Positions 1 to 8,044 of a stretch of DNA of 64,000 nucleotides are shown here, piece after piece (position 1 is the first letter of the stretch; each line of letters starts with the position of its first letter). Made by a program: the position numbers and the translations under genes. Below the pieces are notes generated by a model. That model worked only from the letters and a program-made list of their open reading frames with translations, was not told the DNA's origin and ran no database searches. This DNA comes from Pseudodesulfovibrio portus. GTDB lineage: Bacteria; Desulfobacterota; Desulfovibrionia; Desulfovibrionales; Desulfovibrionaceae. The DNA lies in contig NZ_AP026708.1 in NCBI RefSeq assembly GCF_026000375.1, positions 126,501 through 190,500 on the forward strand, written 5' to 3'.

Positions 1-872
1 CCGAGACCGTGCTGCTCCTGTTCGGCGGCATGGATTTGTTCGACGCCCTGTGCCACACCTTCGGCACCATGGCTACGGGAGGCTTTTCCACCCGGAACGC
101 TTCGGTGGCGGCTTTCGACAGCGCCTACATCGATTATGTGATCACGCTGTTCATGCTTATCGCCGGAGTTAATTTTTCCCTGCATTACCTGCTGCTTAAG
201 TGGCGTCCATCGGCAATGTTCAAGGACCCTGAATTCCGTGTTTTCGCTTCCATGATCATGGTCTTTATCGTGGTCATTACCATTGCTGTCTATGTTGGCG
301 GCAACTATGAGAATGTCGCCGACTCCGTGCGCTACACATCGTTTCAGGTGGCATCCATCCTGACCACCACCGGGTTTGCCACGGCTGATTACGAGCTATG
401 GCCGGGCGTCACACAGGCCATCCTGCTTTTCTGCATGTTCGTGGGCGGGTGCGCCGGGTCGACCGGCGGCGGCATGAAGGTCATGCGCATCACCTTGCTC
501 TGCAAGCAGTCCTATCAGGAGTTGTTCCGGCTTATCCATCCCCGGGCCGTCAGCCACGTGAAGATGGGCAGGATCGTGGTCAAGGATGACGTCATCAGCG
601 GCGTCTGGGGCTTCTTTATTCTCTGGATCGGGTTGTTCGTTCTGGCGGCCTTCGTGGTTGCGGCCACGGGAGTGGATGTGGTTACGTCATTTGCCGCCTC
701 CCTGGCCTGTATCGGCAACATCGGTCCCGGTATCGGCGGAGTAGGGCCCACCGACAACTTCGCCTGGTTGCCCGACACCGCCAAGTGGGTGCTGACATTC
801 TGCATGGTGCTCGGGAGGCTCGAAATCTATACCGTCATCATTCTGTTCGTGCCTGAATTCTGGCGCAAGTAA
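1..872 (+). CDS. trkH: TrkH family potassium uptake protein (C-terminal part)
   Basis: This is the membrane-spanning K+ translocating subunit of a Trk/Ktr system; the 5' end lies outside the window and the open frame is already running at base 3. The visible part carries several hydrophobic helices and the glycine-rich pore-loop signatures of the family: TTTGFATADYELWP, CAGSTGGGMK and CIGNIGPGIGGVGP. It ends with FVPEFWRK, a typical TrkH C-terminus. A TrkA-type regulatory subunit would be expected upstream but cannot be seen. A strong hairpin follows the stop codon, so this is the last gene of its transcript. Family assignment is firm; ion specificity is by homology only. Confidence 0.93.
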   Translation, partial: ETVLLLFGGMDLFDALCHTFGTMATGGFSTRNASVAAFDSAYIDYVITLFMLIAGVNFSLHYLLLKWRPSAMFKDPEFRVFASMIMVFIVVITIAVYVGGNYENVADSVRYTSFQVASILTTTGFATADYELWPGVTQAILLFCMFVGGCAGSTGGGMKVMRITLLCKQSYQELFRLIHPRAVSHVKMGRIVVKDDVISGVWGFFILWIGLFVLAAFVVAATGVDVVTSFAASLACIGNIGPGIGGVGPTDNFAWLPDTAKWVLTFCMVLGRLEIYTVIILFVPEFWRK

Positions 873-895
873 TCGATTCAAAATACGAAAATTAT

Positions 896-931
896 AGCCG
901 GTCGCAATGCGCGATCGGCTTTTCTCTTTTT
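896..931 (+). terminator. Rho-independent terminator after trkH
   Basis: A 10-bp stem (896-905 with 911-920, one G-T pair, loop 906-910) is followed by a T-rich run, 24 nt after the trkH stop codon. Confidence 0.85.
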
Positions 932-1148
932 GTGTTTCGTTAATTCACCGGAATGAACGGTAAAAAACTCTCGAAAAAGTCTAGAGTATTTCTAACATGC
1001 AATTATGACAGCGTGTTGGATGTGTCATGAACTTGTCTGGACCATAGTCTAGAGAACCGTCCGAAGATGGCGGAAAGAGAGTAATTAATGGGGCTAACAA
1101 CTGAGGATAGTGGTGAAAATCCTCTATGCAGAGGGTGTCCCCGTACGG
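932..1148. other. Intergenic stretch between convergent trkH and nadB
   Basis: No gene is supported here. A 9-bp direct repeat AGTCTAGAG occurs at 978-986 and 1046-1054. A small hairpin, CCTCT-ATGC-AGAGG at 1121-1134, lies just past the nadB stop; on the minus strand it is followed by ATTTTC only, so it is a weak terminator candidate for the nad operon. Confidence 0.4.
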
Positions 1149-2738
1149 CTAGTCGATACGGAAATGGCAGCCTTTGGTTTCCTTGTTCCGCAGGGCGGCC
1201 AGGGTGACGATGTATGCCGCCTGGGAGCCGTGGAACAGGTCGATGAGGGCCTTGCTGAGTTCGGTTTCCTTATAGAAATCCTGCAGGTTCTTGGTCAGCT
1301 TGCGCATGTCCGAGAAGGCTCGCTGCAGCCGGCTGCTGGTGCGGGTGATGCCCACATAGTTCCACATGGTGTTGCGGATGTTGGCCCAGTCCTGAGCGAT
1401 GAGGGCGGGGTCCTCGTCCTGGTTGTGGCCGTAGCTGATCCAGTCCGGGATGGATTCGTTGAGCTTGCGGCTCAACGATGCGGAACGGTTCATGCGGGAG
1501 GCGATGTCCTGGCCGGCGCTGTGCCCCCAGAGCATGCCTTCAAGCAGTGAAGTCGAGGCCAGCCGGTTTGCGCCATGGACGCCGGTGCACGAACATTCTC
1601 CGGCGGCATACAGACGGTCGAGGTTGGTGCGGCCTCGGTTGTCCACCAGGACGCCGCCGCAGAAATAGTGGGCGGCGGGGACCACGGGCACGGGCTCGCA
1701 GGCCATGTCGATGCCCATTTTCCGGCATCGGTCGAAGATGGTGGGAAAACGGTGGCTGACGTCGTCCTTGACCTTGGACACGTCCAGGTAGACGCAGTCG
1801 TCGTCCGTGGCCAGCATTTCGTCCATGATGGCCCGGGTGACGATGTCGCGCGGGGCCAGGTCGGCCCTGGGATCGTACCGGGTCATGAAGGGGTCGCCGA
1901 ATCGGTTGATGAGGACGGCACCTTCGCCGCGTACCGCCTCGGAGACCAGGAAACGGCGCTCACCGCGTTTGGAGCCGCCGTAGAGGGTCGTGGGGTGGAA
2001 CTGAACGTATTCGCAGTTCATGAGCCGTGCACCCGCACGGTGGGCCATGGCCAGGCCGGAACCGATTGAGCCTCCGGTATTGGTGGTGTGCAGGTATATC
2101 TGCCCGACGCCGCCGGTGGCCAGCAGGGTGAATTTGGATAAAATGGTTTCAACCTTGCCCACTTCCTCGTTGAAGACGTAGGCGCCCACGCACTTGTTGG
2201 AAAGGCTGTACTTGAAATCAAGGTGTTTGGCGTGGTGCTGGGTGGTAAGCAGGTCGACGGCCGTGCGCTTGGTCAGGACACGGATGTTGGCGTGTTCGGA
2301 TACGGCCTCGGACAGGACTTCCATGATGTTCCGACCGGTATGGTCGTCGCAGTAGAGGATGCGGGCCATGGAGTGGCCGCCTTCCTTGGTCAGGAACCAG
2401 TCGCCCGGTTGGCGTTGGTTGAAGGGAATCCGGTATTTTTCCAGAAAGATTTCTTTCAACACTTCCGGTCCCTTGCGGGACAGAAAACGGACGGAACTGG
2501 TGAAATTCTGCTTCCAGCCGGCGGTCATGATGTCCTTTTCGAGAATCCTGGGATCATCGTTCTCGTTGCGGTAGACGATGCCGCCCTGTGCCAGGGAGGT
2601 GTTCCCGACTTTGAGATCGGGAGCAGCGGTGAGAATGATGACGTTGCATCCCTGCTCGGCCAGAGTGAGGGCGGCCACGCATCCGGCAATGCCGGAGCCG
2701 ATGATCAGGGCGTCAGTTTGCAGGCGGAAGTTGTTCAT
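1149..2738 (-). CDS. nadB: L-aspartate oxidase
   Basis: NadB oxidises L-aspartate to iminoaspartate, the first step of de novo NAD synthesis; in anaerobes fumarate is the likely electron acceptor. The N-terminus has the FAD dinucleotide-binding motif IIGSGIAGC, followed by family motifs DDHTGRNIMEV, EYVQFHPTTL and RADLAPRDIVTRA, and a helical C-terminal domain. At about 529 residues the length is normal. The ATG at 2738 is chosen over an upstream TTG because an AAAGG box sits 7 nt before it. It is the last gene of a nadC-nadA-nadB run, 27 nt after nadA, which makes the substrate that NadA consumes. Confidence 0.95.
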   Translation of the reverse strand: MNNFRLQTDALIIGSGIAGCVAALTLAEQGCNVIILTAAPDLKVGNTSLAQGGIVYRNENDDPRILEKDIMTAGWKQNFTSSVRFLSRKGPEVLKEIFLEKYRIPFNQRQPGDWFLTKEGGHSMARILYCDDHTGRNIMEVLSEAVSEHANIRVLTKRTAVDLLTTQHHAKHLDFKYSLSNKCVGAYVFNEEVGKVETILSKFTLLATGGVGQIYLHTTNTGGSIGSGLAMAHRAGARLMNCEYVQFHPTTLYGGSKRGERRFLVSEAVRGEGAVLINRFGDPFMTRYDPRADLAPRDIVTRAIMDEMLATDDDCVYLDVSKVKDDVSHRFPTIFDRCRKMGIDMACEPVPVVPAAHYFCGGVLVDNRGRTNLDRLYAAGECSCTGVHGANRLASTSLLEGMLWGHSAGQDIASRMNRSASLSRKLNESIPDWISYGHNQDEDPALIAQDWANIRNTMWNYVGITRTSSRLQRAFSDMRKLTKNLQDFYKETELSKALIDLFHGSQAAYIVTLAALRNKETKGCHFRID

Positions 2739-2765
2739 GACCAAGCCTTTAGCACGTGTCGGGCG

Positions 2766-3806
2766 CTAGGAGCAAACGGCCAGCATGCGCTCCAGGGCCC
2801 GACGGGCGGGTTCCCTGATGGCGTTGCTGACCGTGACGGGATTGGAGTAATTCAGGTTTTCCAGAGTATCGGCGAGTTTTTCCACGGTGATCTTGCCCAT
2901 GTCTTCGCACTGGCTGGAAAGGAGCGGCCTGATGACCTTACGGCCTTCGTATCGGGCGGCCAGCCGGTTCACCAGGTTTTCCTCGGTGCCGATGTAGATG
3001 GTGGTGCCGTCATCGGCTTCCTCGGCGTATTTGATCAAAAAGGTGGTTGAACCGTTGCCGTCGGAAGCTTCGACCACTGACGGCGAGCATTCAGGGTGGA
3101 CCACGATCTTTGCCTCGGGTTCAGTTTCCCTTATGGCCCGGGTGGAATCCAGGGTGAATTCCTCATGGATGGGGCAGTAGCCGGGCCAGAGGATGAGCCT
3201 CTTGTCGTCGGCGGCTGCCGGATCGACGTGCAGGGCCGGGTCGCCGTCAATGACGTCCTTGGGCAGGACAAGCCGCTTGTCTTCGGGGATTCCGAGCAGG
3301 TTGGCGGTGTTGCAGCCCAAATGCATGTCCGGCAGGAACAGGACCGCGTCCCCCTGATTGAGGGCCCAGTCGAGCATGGTCCGGGCATTGGCCGAGGTGC
3401 AGACCGAGCCGTCGTATTCACCGACCACCGCCTTTACGGCCGCCGATGAGTTCACATAGGTGAGCGGAACGATTTTTCGTCCGTCTTTTTGAAGAATTTC
3501 AAGAGTTTTTCTGACCCGTCCGGCCTCGGCCATGTCAGCCATGGGGCAGGAGGCGGTGACGTCGGGGATGTGGATCTTCTGGTCGTCCCGGCAGAGGATG
3601 GCGGCGGATTCCGCCATGAAGAAGACGCCGCAGAATACGATGTGTTCGGCGTCGAGATTGGTGATCTTGCGAGCCAGTTCCAGGGAGTCGCCCTGGATGT
3701 CTGTAAAATGGATGACGTCGTCCGTCTGGTAGTGATGGCCGAGGATGGACAGCCTGTCGCCCATTTCCGATTTGATGCGCTCTATGCGCTGCGCAGGGTT
3801 TTCCAC
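2766..3806 (-). CDS. nadA: Quinolinate synthase A
   Basis: NadA condenses iminoaspartate with dihydroxyacetone phosphate to quinolinate using an oxygen-sensitive [4Fe-4S] cluster. The 346-residue product has family motifs and three cysteines matching the expected cluster ligands: Cys87 in TASCPMAD, Cys211 in WPGYCPIHEEF and Cys300 in SQCEDMGK; HPEC is also present. The open frame extends far upstream, but that part overlaps nadC in another frame and is not real. A GTG at 3806 preceded by AGAGG at 6 nt is the sensible start and leaves 11 nt after the nadC stop. It is translated between nadC and nadB. Confidence 0.94.
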   Translation of the reverse strand: MENPAQRIERIKSEMGDRLSILGHHYQTDDVIHFTDIQGDSLELARKITNLDAEHIVFCGVFFMAESAAILCRDDQKIHIPDVTASCPMADMAEAGRVRKTLEILQKDGRKIVPLTYVNSSAAVKAVVGEYDGSVCTSANARTMLDWALNQGDAVLFLPDMHLGCNTANLLGIPEDKRLVLPKDVIDGDPALHVDPAAADDKRLILWPGYCPIHEEFTLDSTRAIRETEPEAKIVVHPECSPSVVEASDGNGSTTFLIKYAEEADDGTTIYIGTEENLVNRLAARYEGRKVIRPLLSSQCEDMGKITVEKLADTLENLNYSNPVTVSNAIREPARRALERMLAVCS

Positions 3807-3817
3807 AATGTTCCTCT

Positions 3818-4699
3818 TTAGCCTAAGGGTATGAATTGCATGCTGAAGTCCGACGCCGGGGCAGAGTGCGTGAGCTTGCCAACGGAGATATAGTTCGGCC
3901 CGATTTCCGCAACTTGGCGGATGGTTTCCAAGGAGACGTTGCCGCTGATTTCCGTTTCGATGGTGTCCGGGATCATGGACAGGGCCTTTTTGGCCGTTTT
4001 GGCGTCCATGTTGTCGAGCATGATGCGCTTGATGTCGCACTGGCTCGCTTCCGTAACCTCTTCCAACGTGCGGCATTCGACTTCGATGGGCGGGCAGGGC
4101 GAGTGTACGGCGTGAAGCCGGCTCACTGCCTGGGTGATGGAACCCGCCCGATCGATGTGATTGTCCTTGAGCATGAGCATGTCGGCCAGCGTCAGCCGAT
4201 GATTCTGGCCGCCGCCGGCCAGGACCGCGTATTTTTCAGGGAAGCGGAGACCCGGCAAGGTCTTTCGCGTGTCCAGGAGTTGGGTCTTGGTTCCCTTGAG
4301 CGCTTCGACGTATCGAGCCGTCAGGTCTGCGATGCCGGAGAGGTGGCAGAGGAAGTTCATGATAACCCGCTCGGCCTTGAGCAGTTGCAGGGCCGGGCCT
4401 TGCAAGGCGGCTACCATGGTTCCGGCGGAGACCCTGTCGCCGTCGTCCACGTTGAGGTGGGCCTGGCAGGATTCACCGCCGAATTCGAGAACCAGCGGGA
4501 TGATGGGCAGCCCCGCTACCACTGTGTCCTGCTTGGCCACGATCATGGCCTGGGCCATGTCGCTGTCGGTGAAAAGGCCCATGCTTGTCAGGTCCGAGGC
4601 GTCCTCGGCAAGGGCTATGCGGATGGTCGCCAGGAGGAACATCCGGGCTTCTGCCTGGAAAAAATCGTCAAAGATGGTGGTCGGCATGTTTGCGTCCAT
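3818..4699 (-). CDS. nadC: Nicotinate-nucleotide pyrophosphorylase (carboxylating)
   Basis: NadC converts quinolinate and PRPP to nicotinate mononucleotide, CO2 and pyrophosphate. The 293-residue protein shows the QPRTase core: NFLCHLSGIADLT, DTRKTLPGLR, GGGQNHRL, MLKDNHI and an IEVEC segment; these hold the Arg, Lys and His residues that bind phosphate and quinolinate. Length is typical. It is first in the nadC-nadA-nadB operon. The first ATG (4699) is used; a second ATG at 4687 is possible and neither has a strong Shine-Dalgarno. A palindrome in the upstream gap may be an operator. Confidence 0.95.
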   Translation of the reverse strand: MDANMPTTIFDDFFQAEARMFLLATIRIALAEDASDLTSMGLFTDSDMAQAMIVAKQDTVVAGLPIIPLVLEFGGESCQAHLNVDDGDRVSAGTMVAALQGPALQLLKAERVIMNFLCHLSGIADLTARYVEALKGTKTQLLDTRKTLPGLRFPEKYAVLAGGGQNHRLTLADMLMLKDNHIDRAGSITQAVSRLHAVHSPCPPIEVECRTLEEVTEASQCDIKRIMLDNMDAKTAKKALSMIPDTIETEISGNVSLETIRQVAEIGPNYISVGKLTHSAPASDFSMQFIPLG

Positions 4700-4763
4700 T
4701 TATTATGGGTGATGAAGGCAAGTAAGGCACACTGGCTCTTTCGTCAAGGGGTAGGGGGGTTGA

Positions 4764-4775
4764 TGAAATATTTCA
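4764..4775. promoter_or_regulatory. Palindromic candidate operator between nadC and mgtE
   Basis: TGAAATATTTCA is a perfect 12-bp palindrome in the 145-bp divergent gap, 65 nt upstream of nadC and 69 nt upstream of mgtE. The flanks TTGA/CATCAA extend partial symmetry. The regulator is unknown; the role is inferred from symmetry and position only. Confidence 0.35.
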
Positions 4776-4844
4776 CATCAATATAACGTCTCGGATGGTG
4801 TAAAACTTTGACCTGACCCTTAATTTGGGCTAGGGATTTGGCCC

Positions 4845-6179
4845 ATGAGCGTCAAAGAGAGTATCACCACCCAGCAGGACGAAGAATTCGACGGCCTGAC
4901 CGCCGCCGAACTCGAAGCCCAGCACCCTGCGGATGCTGCCGAAACCATTGAAGGTCTCGACATCATCGATCAGGTCAAATTCATCAAGCAGCTTCCCATC
5001 AAGGACGCTGCCGAGTCCATTGCGGAAATGGATGAGCACGACCAGAAGGCGCTCATATCCAATCTCAATCGCGGGTTGGCCGCCAGGATCGTGGACGAAA
5101 TGTCCCCGGATGACGCCACCGACCTTCTGGACACCCTTGACGATGATCTCCAGAAAGCCCTTCTCAGCCGGGTTCCGGCCGAGGAGCGGGCGGAACTGAA
5201 GACGCTGTTGACATTCGACCCGGATACGGCGGGTGGTGTCATGAATACCGAAGTGGTCATCCTCGATCAGGACCTCAATGCCGATCAGGCCGTGTCCCAG
5301 ATTCGCCAGGAAGTCGAGGACAAGGAAGTTCCCTATTACGCCTACCTGACCGACAAGAAAGACCGTCTGGTGGGTGTCGTGTCCCTTCGCGACCTTCTTC
5401 TGGCCCGCAGGGGCGTGACCCTCAAGGATCTGGTCAAGACCCAGAATCTGATCACCGTGGGCTACAACATCGACAAGGAAGAAGTGGCGCACCTCATCGC
5501 CCACTACAATCTTTTGGCCCTGCCCGTGGTGGACTTCGGCAACCGGTTGCTCGGCGTGGTCACCGTCGATGACGTCATCGACATCATCCACGAAGAGGCT
5601 TCCGAAGACATGCAGGCCATGGTCGGTGCCGGTGCGGACGAGACCACGGACTCTCCGTGGCTTTATTCCGTGCGTGTGCGGCTGCCCTGGTTGATCATGA
5701 ACGTGATTTTTTCGGCCATGTCGGCCTGGGTGGTCCACCTTTTCGAGGGCAACATCACCGAAATGGCTGTGCTCGCCGTGCTCATGCCCGTTGTGGCCAA
5801 CCAGGCGGGCAACACCGGCCAGCAGGCCCTGGCCGTCATGATCCGCCAGATGGTCATGGAGCGTTTCGACCGCAAACGGGCCTGGCTTGCCGTGCTGCGT
5901 GAATTGCGCATCGGCTTGCTCAACGGCGTGATCATCGCGTCGCTGGTCTTCTGTGCCGCCCTGATCGTTACGGGCAAACCGCTTCTGGCCACGGTCATGG
6001 GAGCCGCGCTGGGCATGGACATGCTGCTGGGGGCTTTTGCCGGTGCATCCATTCCTCTGCTGCTCAAGGAATTGGGGCGCGACCCGGCCCAGGCTTCAAG
6101 CATATTCCTGACCACCATCACGGACTCGATGGGCTTTCTCTTCCTGCTCGGCCTCGCCGGATTGGTCCTGCTCAATTAG
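4845..6179 (+). CDS. mgtE: Magnesium transporter MgtE
   Basis: MgtE is a dimeric, Mg2+-gated inner-membrane channel. The 444-residue protein has the expected order: an acidic helical N domain (about residues 1-130), two CBS domains (GVVSLRDLLLARRG and GVVTVDDVIDII, about 140-260) and a C-terminal pore domain of five hydrophobic helices with PVVANQAGNTGQQALAV, the conserved pore helix. The ATG at 4845 has an AGGGA box upstream. It stands alone, divergent from the nad genes and ended by a strong terminator. No M-box-like leader is evident in the 145 nt before it. Confidence 0.96.
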   Translation: MSVKESITTQQDEEFDGLTAAELEAQHPADAAETIEGLDIIDQVKFIKQLPIKDAAESIAEMDEHDQKALISNLNRGLAARIVDEMSPDDATDLLDTLDDDLQKALLSRVPAEERAELKTLLTFDPDTAGGVMNTEVVILDQDLNADQAVSQIRQEVEDKEVPYYAYLTDKKDRLVGVVSLRDLLLARRGVTLKDLVKTQNLITVGYNIDKEEVAHLIAHYNLLALPVVDFGNRLLGVVTVDDVIDIIHEEASEDMQAMVGAGADETTDSPWLYSVRVRLPWLIMNVIFSAMSAWVVHLFEGNITEMAVLAVLMPVVANQAGNTGQQALAVMIRQMVMERFDRKRAWLAVLRELRIGLLNGVIIASLVFCAALIVTGKPLLATVMGAALGMDMLLGAFAGASIPLLLKELGRDPAQASSIFLTTITDSMGFLFLLGLAGLVLLN

Positions 6180-6196
6180 GCAGTTGCAAATCGCCG

Positions 6197-6233
6197 CAAA
6201 AAGGCCGCGCCGGATATCCGGCGCGGCCTTTTT
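6197..6233. terminator. Bidirectional terminator between mgtE and cheZ
   Basis: A GGCCGCGCCGG/CCGGCGCGGCC stem with ATAT loop is flanked by A5 and T5, so it can stop both the rightward mgtE transcript and the leftward cheZ transcript. Confidence 0.92.
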
Positions 6234-6253
6234 ACTGTCGAGGGCAGGATGGA

Positions 6254-6991
6254 TCAATCCAGGCCGAGGGAGGCGAGCAGGTCGTCCACGTCGCCCTGAT
6301 TGGTCCCCTCGGACGGACCTTCGAGCTTGGAGGTGGCCGCATTCTTGGCATCTGCCGACAGGGAGTCGATGTCCTTTTCGGGCTCTTTTTCCCGCTGCTG
6401 GATCATCAGGCCGGTGGAAAGCATGACTTCGCGTACGATCTTTTCGATCTGGCGCAGGGAGTTGATGATCTTCTCGATGCGTTGGCCGGTCAGGTCCTGA
6501 AAGCTCAAGGAGACCATGATGTTCTGCAGGTCCATGCCCAAGGTGTTGTTGATGTCGGTGAGTTTTCCCCGGTTCTCCTTGGTCACGCCGCCGGACTCGA
6601 AGTCCTTGACGATGCCCGCCACGGTAGCCTGGAGGTCCTGGAGTTTCTCGACTATGTCGATGATTTCAACCGCCGCTTTTTCCGTGGTGCGGAGCACGGC
6701 GTCGAGCTGGTCCGAGGTCTCGGAGAAAATTTCTTCCGGGTCGAATTCCGATTCGATGCACACGATTTCGGTGCCGCCGCGCGCCGCCTTCACTTCCCGG
6801 TAAATCTGCTTGAATCCTTCCTGCAGGTCGTCATTGACCCGGCGGTAGAATTCGCCTTCCAGCAACGCTTTGGAAAGACTCTTGGCGATTTGCTTTTCCA
6901 CAGCCACGGTTATGGTCTCTTTGAGGCTGTTTACGAGCTGGTCGGAGACCCGGCTCATCAAATCCTTCACCAATTCATCGTTGCTGGTCAT
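6254..6991 (-). CDS. cheZ: Protein phosphatase CheZ
   Basis: CheZ dephosphorylates CheY-P and resets the flagellar switch. The catalytic signature SFQDLTGQRIEKI is present with Asp166 and Gln170, equivalent to the D143/Q147 pair of E. coli CheZ. The C-terminal tail DVDDLLASLGLD matches the amphipathic helix that docks on CheY, joined through a charged, low-complexity linker (about 205-230). The N-terminal part is long helical coil. An AGGAG box precedes the start. It is the last gene of a minus-strand run, 21 nt after a PilZ protein. CheZ is less common outside beta/gammaproteobacteria; CheX, another CheY-P phosphatase type, is also encoded in this window. Confidence 0.93.
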   Translation of the reverse strand: MTSNDELVKDLMSRVSDQLVNSLKETITVAVEKQIAKSLSKALLEGEFYRRVNDDLQEGFKQIYREVKAARGGTEIVCIESEFDPEEIFSETSDQLDAVLRTTEKAAVEIIDIVEKLQDLQATVAGIVKDFESGGVTKENRGKLTDINNTLGMDLQNIMVSLSFQDLTGQRIEKIINSLRQIEKIVREVMLSTGLMIQQREKEPEKDIDSLSADAKNAATSKLEGPSEGTNQGDVDDLLASLGLD

Positions 6992-7012
6992 TGAGTCACT
7001 CCTGGGGGGCGG

Positions 7013-7531
7013 CTACATTTTGGAATTTCGTATTTGTTCCCGTTGCTCTTTGAACACGAATTGGACGATGGCCTCCATGTCGGAGCCACGCATATCGACG
7101 AATTCGAAGCGGTAGAGGCCGGTGTCGGCTTCCTTGTCAAGGATGCAGCCTTTGCTGCCGGCCATGCGCAGGGGGGCCTGACTGAGGTAGAGGATGATCT
7201 CAAGAGGCTGGCCGGGTTCGAAATGGTCCGTTGAACGGAATTTCAACCCGGCACCGGATATTTCAGTCACTTCAATGTCCATGGAAAAGTCGGACCGGAC
7301 CTGGTCCTGACTGAGCAGGCCGATGACGCGGTCCAGCTTCCTGTCCATCTCCGTCAGAAAGTTGATCAGCTCTTCCGGCAGCTTGCTTTTGCTGAACAGA
7401 TCGTCGCGGGCAGCGGAAAAGTCGATGGCGTCGCCGGTGAACAATTGGGGGGAGTCGATGGAATGCATGGTCCGGGCCAGCGCCTTGAGCCTGACCTGGA
7501 TGCGGGAAAACGACCTTTTTTCTTCGCTCAT
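7013..7531 (-). CDS. PilZ domain protein
   Basis: Probable cyclic-di-GMP receptor of 172 residues. The C-terminal half (about 85-165) has the PilZ-like strand pattern with EISGAGLKF in place of the D/NxSxxG motif and a basic R-x-x-x-R-like stretch near the N-terminus (KRSFSRIQVR). The N-terminal half is helical, resembling YcgR-like regulators but shorter. The open frame extends upstream through the neighbouring ferredoxin gene in another frame; ATG 7531 with a GGGGGA box fits. It lies between a ferredoxin-like gene and cheZ, so a role in coupling c-di-GMP to motility is plausible but unproven. Confidence 0.75.
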   Translation of the reverse strand: MSEEKRSFSRIQVRLKALARTMHSIDSPQLFTGDAIDFSAARDDLFSKSKLPEELINFLTEMDRKLDRVIGLLSQDQVRSDFSMDIEVTEISGAGLKFRSTDHFEPGQPLEIILYLSQAPLRMAGSKGCILDKEADTGLYRFEFVDMRGSDMEAIVQFVFKEQREQIRNSKM

Positions 7532-7548
7532 GAATCCCCCTAGCGGTT

Positions 7549-7992
7549 TTATTGCCTGCCGTTCTCGTCCAGGTCCAGGGTCATGGCCTTGACCGGGCAG
7601 ACGCGGGTGCACATGCCGCAGGCCGAGCATTTGTCCACGTCGAAAACAATGGTCCTGTCGGATTTTTCCAGGATGAGGGCGTCGGTGGGGCACATGGCCG
7701 TGCACACTCCGCAGTGGATGCAGGATTCCTCATCCCGGAATATTTTGTGGGCGACCGGGGTGATGCGGACGCCGTTTTCCTTGAGATAGCCGATTCCCTT
7801 GTGGAAATCAGTTTCCAGGCCGGAGACCTCGAGGGTCATGGTCCCTTCGTGGCGGGGGCTGATGTCAGCCTTGAGGATATTGAAGCTCAGGTCGAAATTC
7901 CTGAGCAGGTTGCAGACCACCGGCCTTCCGGACACTTCCGGCGGGAAGGAGAGGTAGACGATTTTGCGGAAACCTTTGATGACTTCTTTCAT
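7549..7992 (-). CDS. NIL domain-containing 4Fe-4S ferredoxin
   Basis: A 147-residue protein with two parts. The N-terminal NIL/ACT-like domain (about 5-80) is of the kind also found at the C-terminus of methionine ABC transporter ATPases. The C-terminal part is a 2[4Fe-4S] ferredoxin with CIHCGVCTAMCP and CSACGMCTRVCP. Such NIL-ferredoxins occur widely in sulfate reducers and have been linked to homocysteine/methionine metabolism in related anaerobes. AGGAT precedes the ATG. The neighbours are chemotaxis and envelope genes, so context does not settle the function. Confidence 0.85.
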   Translation of the reverse strand: MKEVIKGFRKIVYLSFPPEVSGRPVVCNLLRNFDLSFNILKADISPRHEGTMTLEVSGLETDFHKGIGYLKENGVRITPVAHKIFRDEESCIHCGVCTAMCPTDALILEKSDRTIVFDVDKCSACGMCTRVCPVKAMTLDLDENGRQ

Positions 7993-8044
7993 TTGATTAT
8001 CCTAAGTGGCGAATATGGCACAAGATGATGCGGAAGAGCAATAA

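Noticed and set aside
978-1054. AGTCTAGAG direct repeat as an operator pair
   Set aside because: It lies past the 3' ends of both flanking genes, where an operator would have nothing to control; kept only as an observation.
1110-2069. Long plus-strand frames antisense to nadB
   Set aside because: They mirror nadB codons in a GC-rich gene and have no ribosome-binding site or recognisable protein.
8000-8040. TGGCAC in front of the NIL ferredoxin, resembling a sigma-54 box
   Set aside because: The -12 part TTGC is missing at the required spacing.
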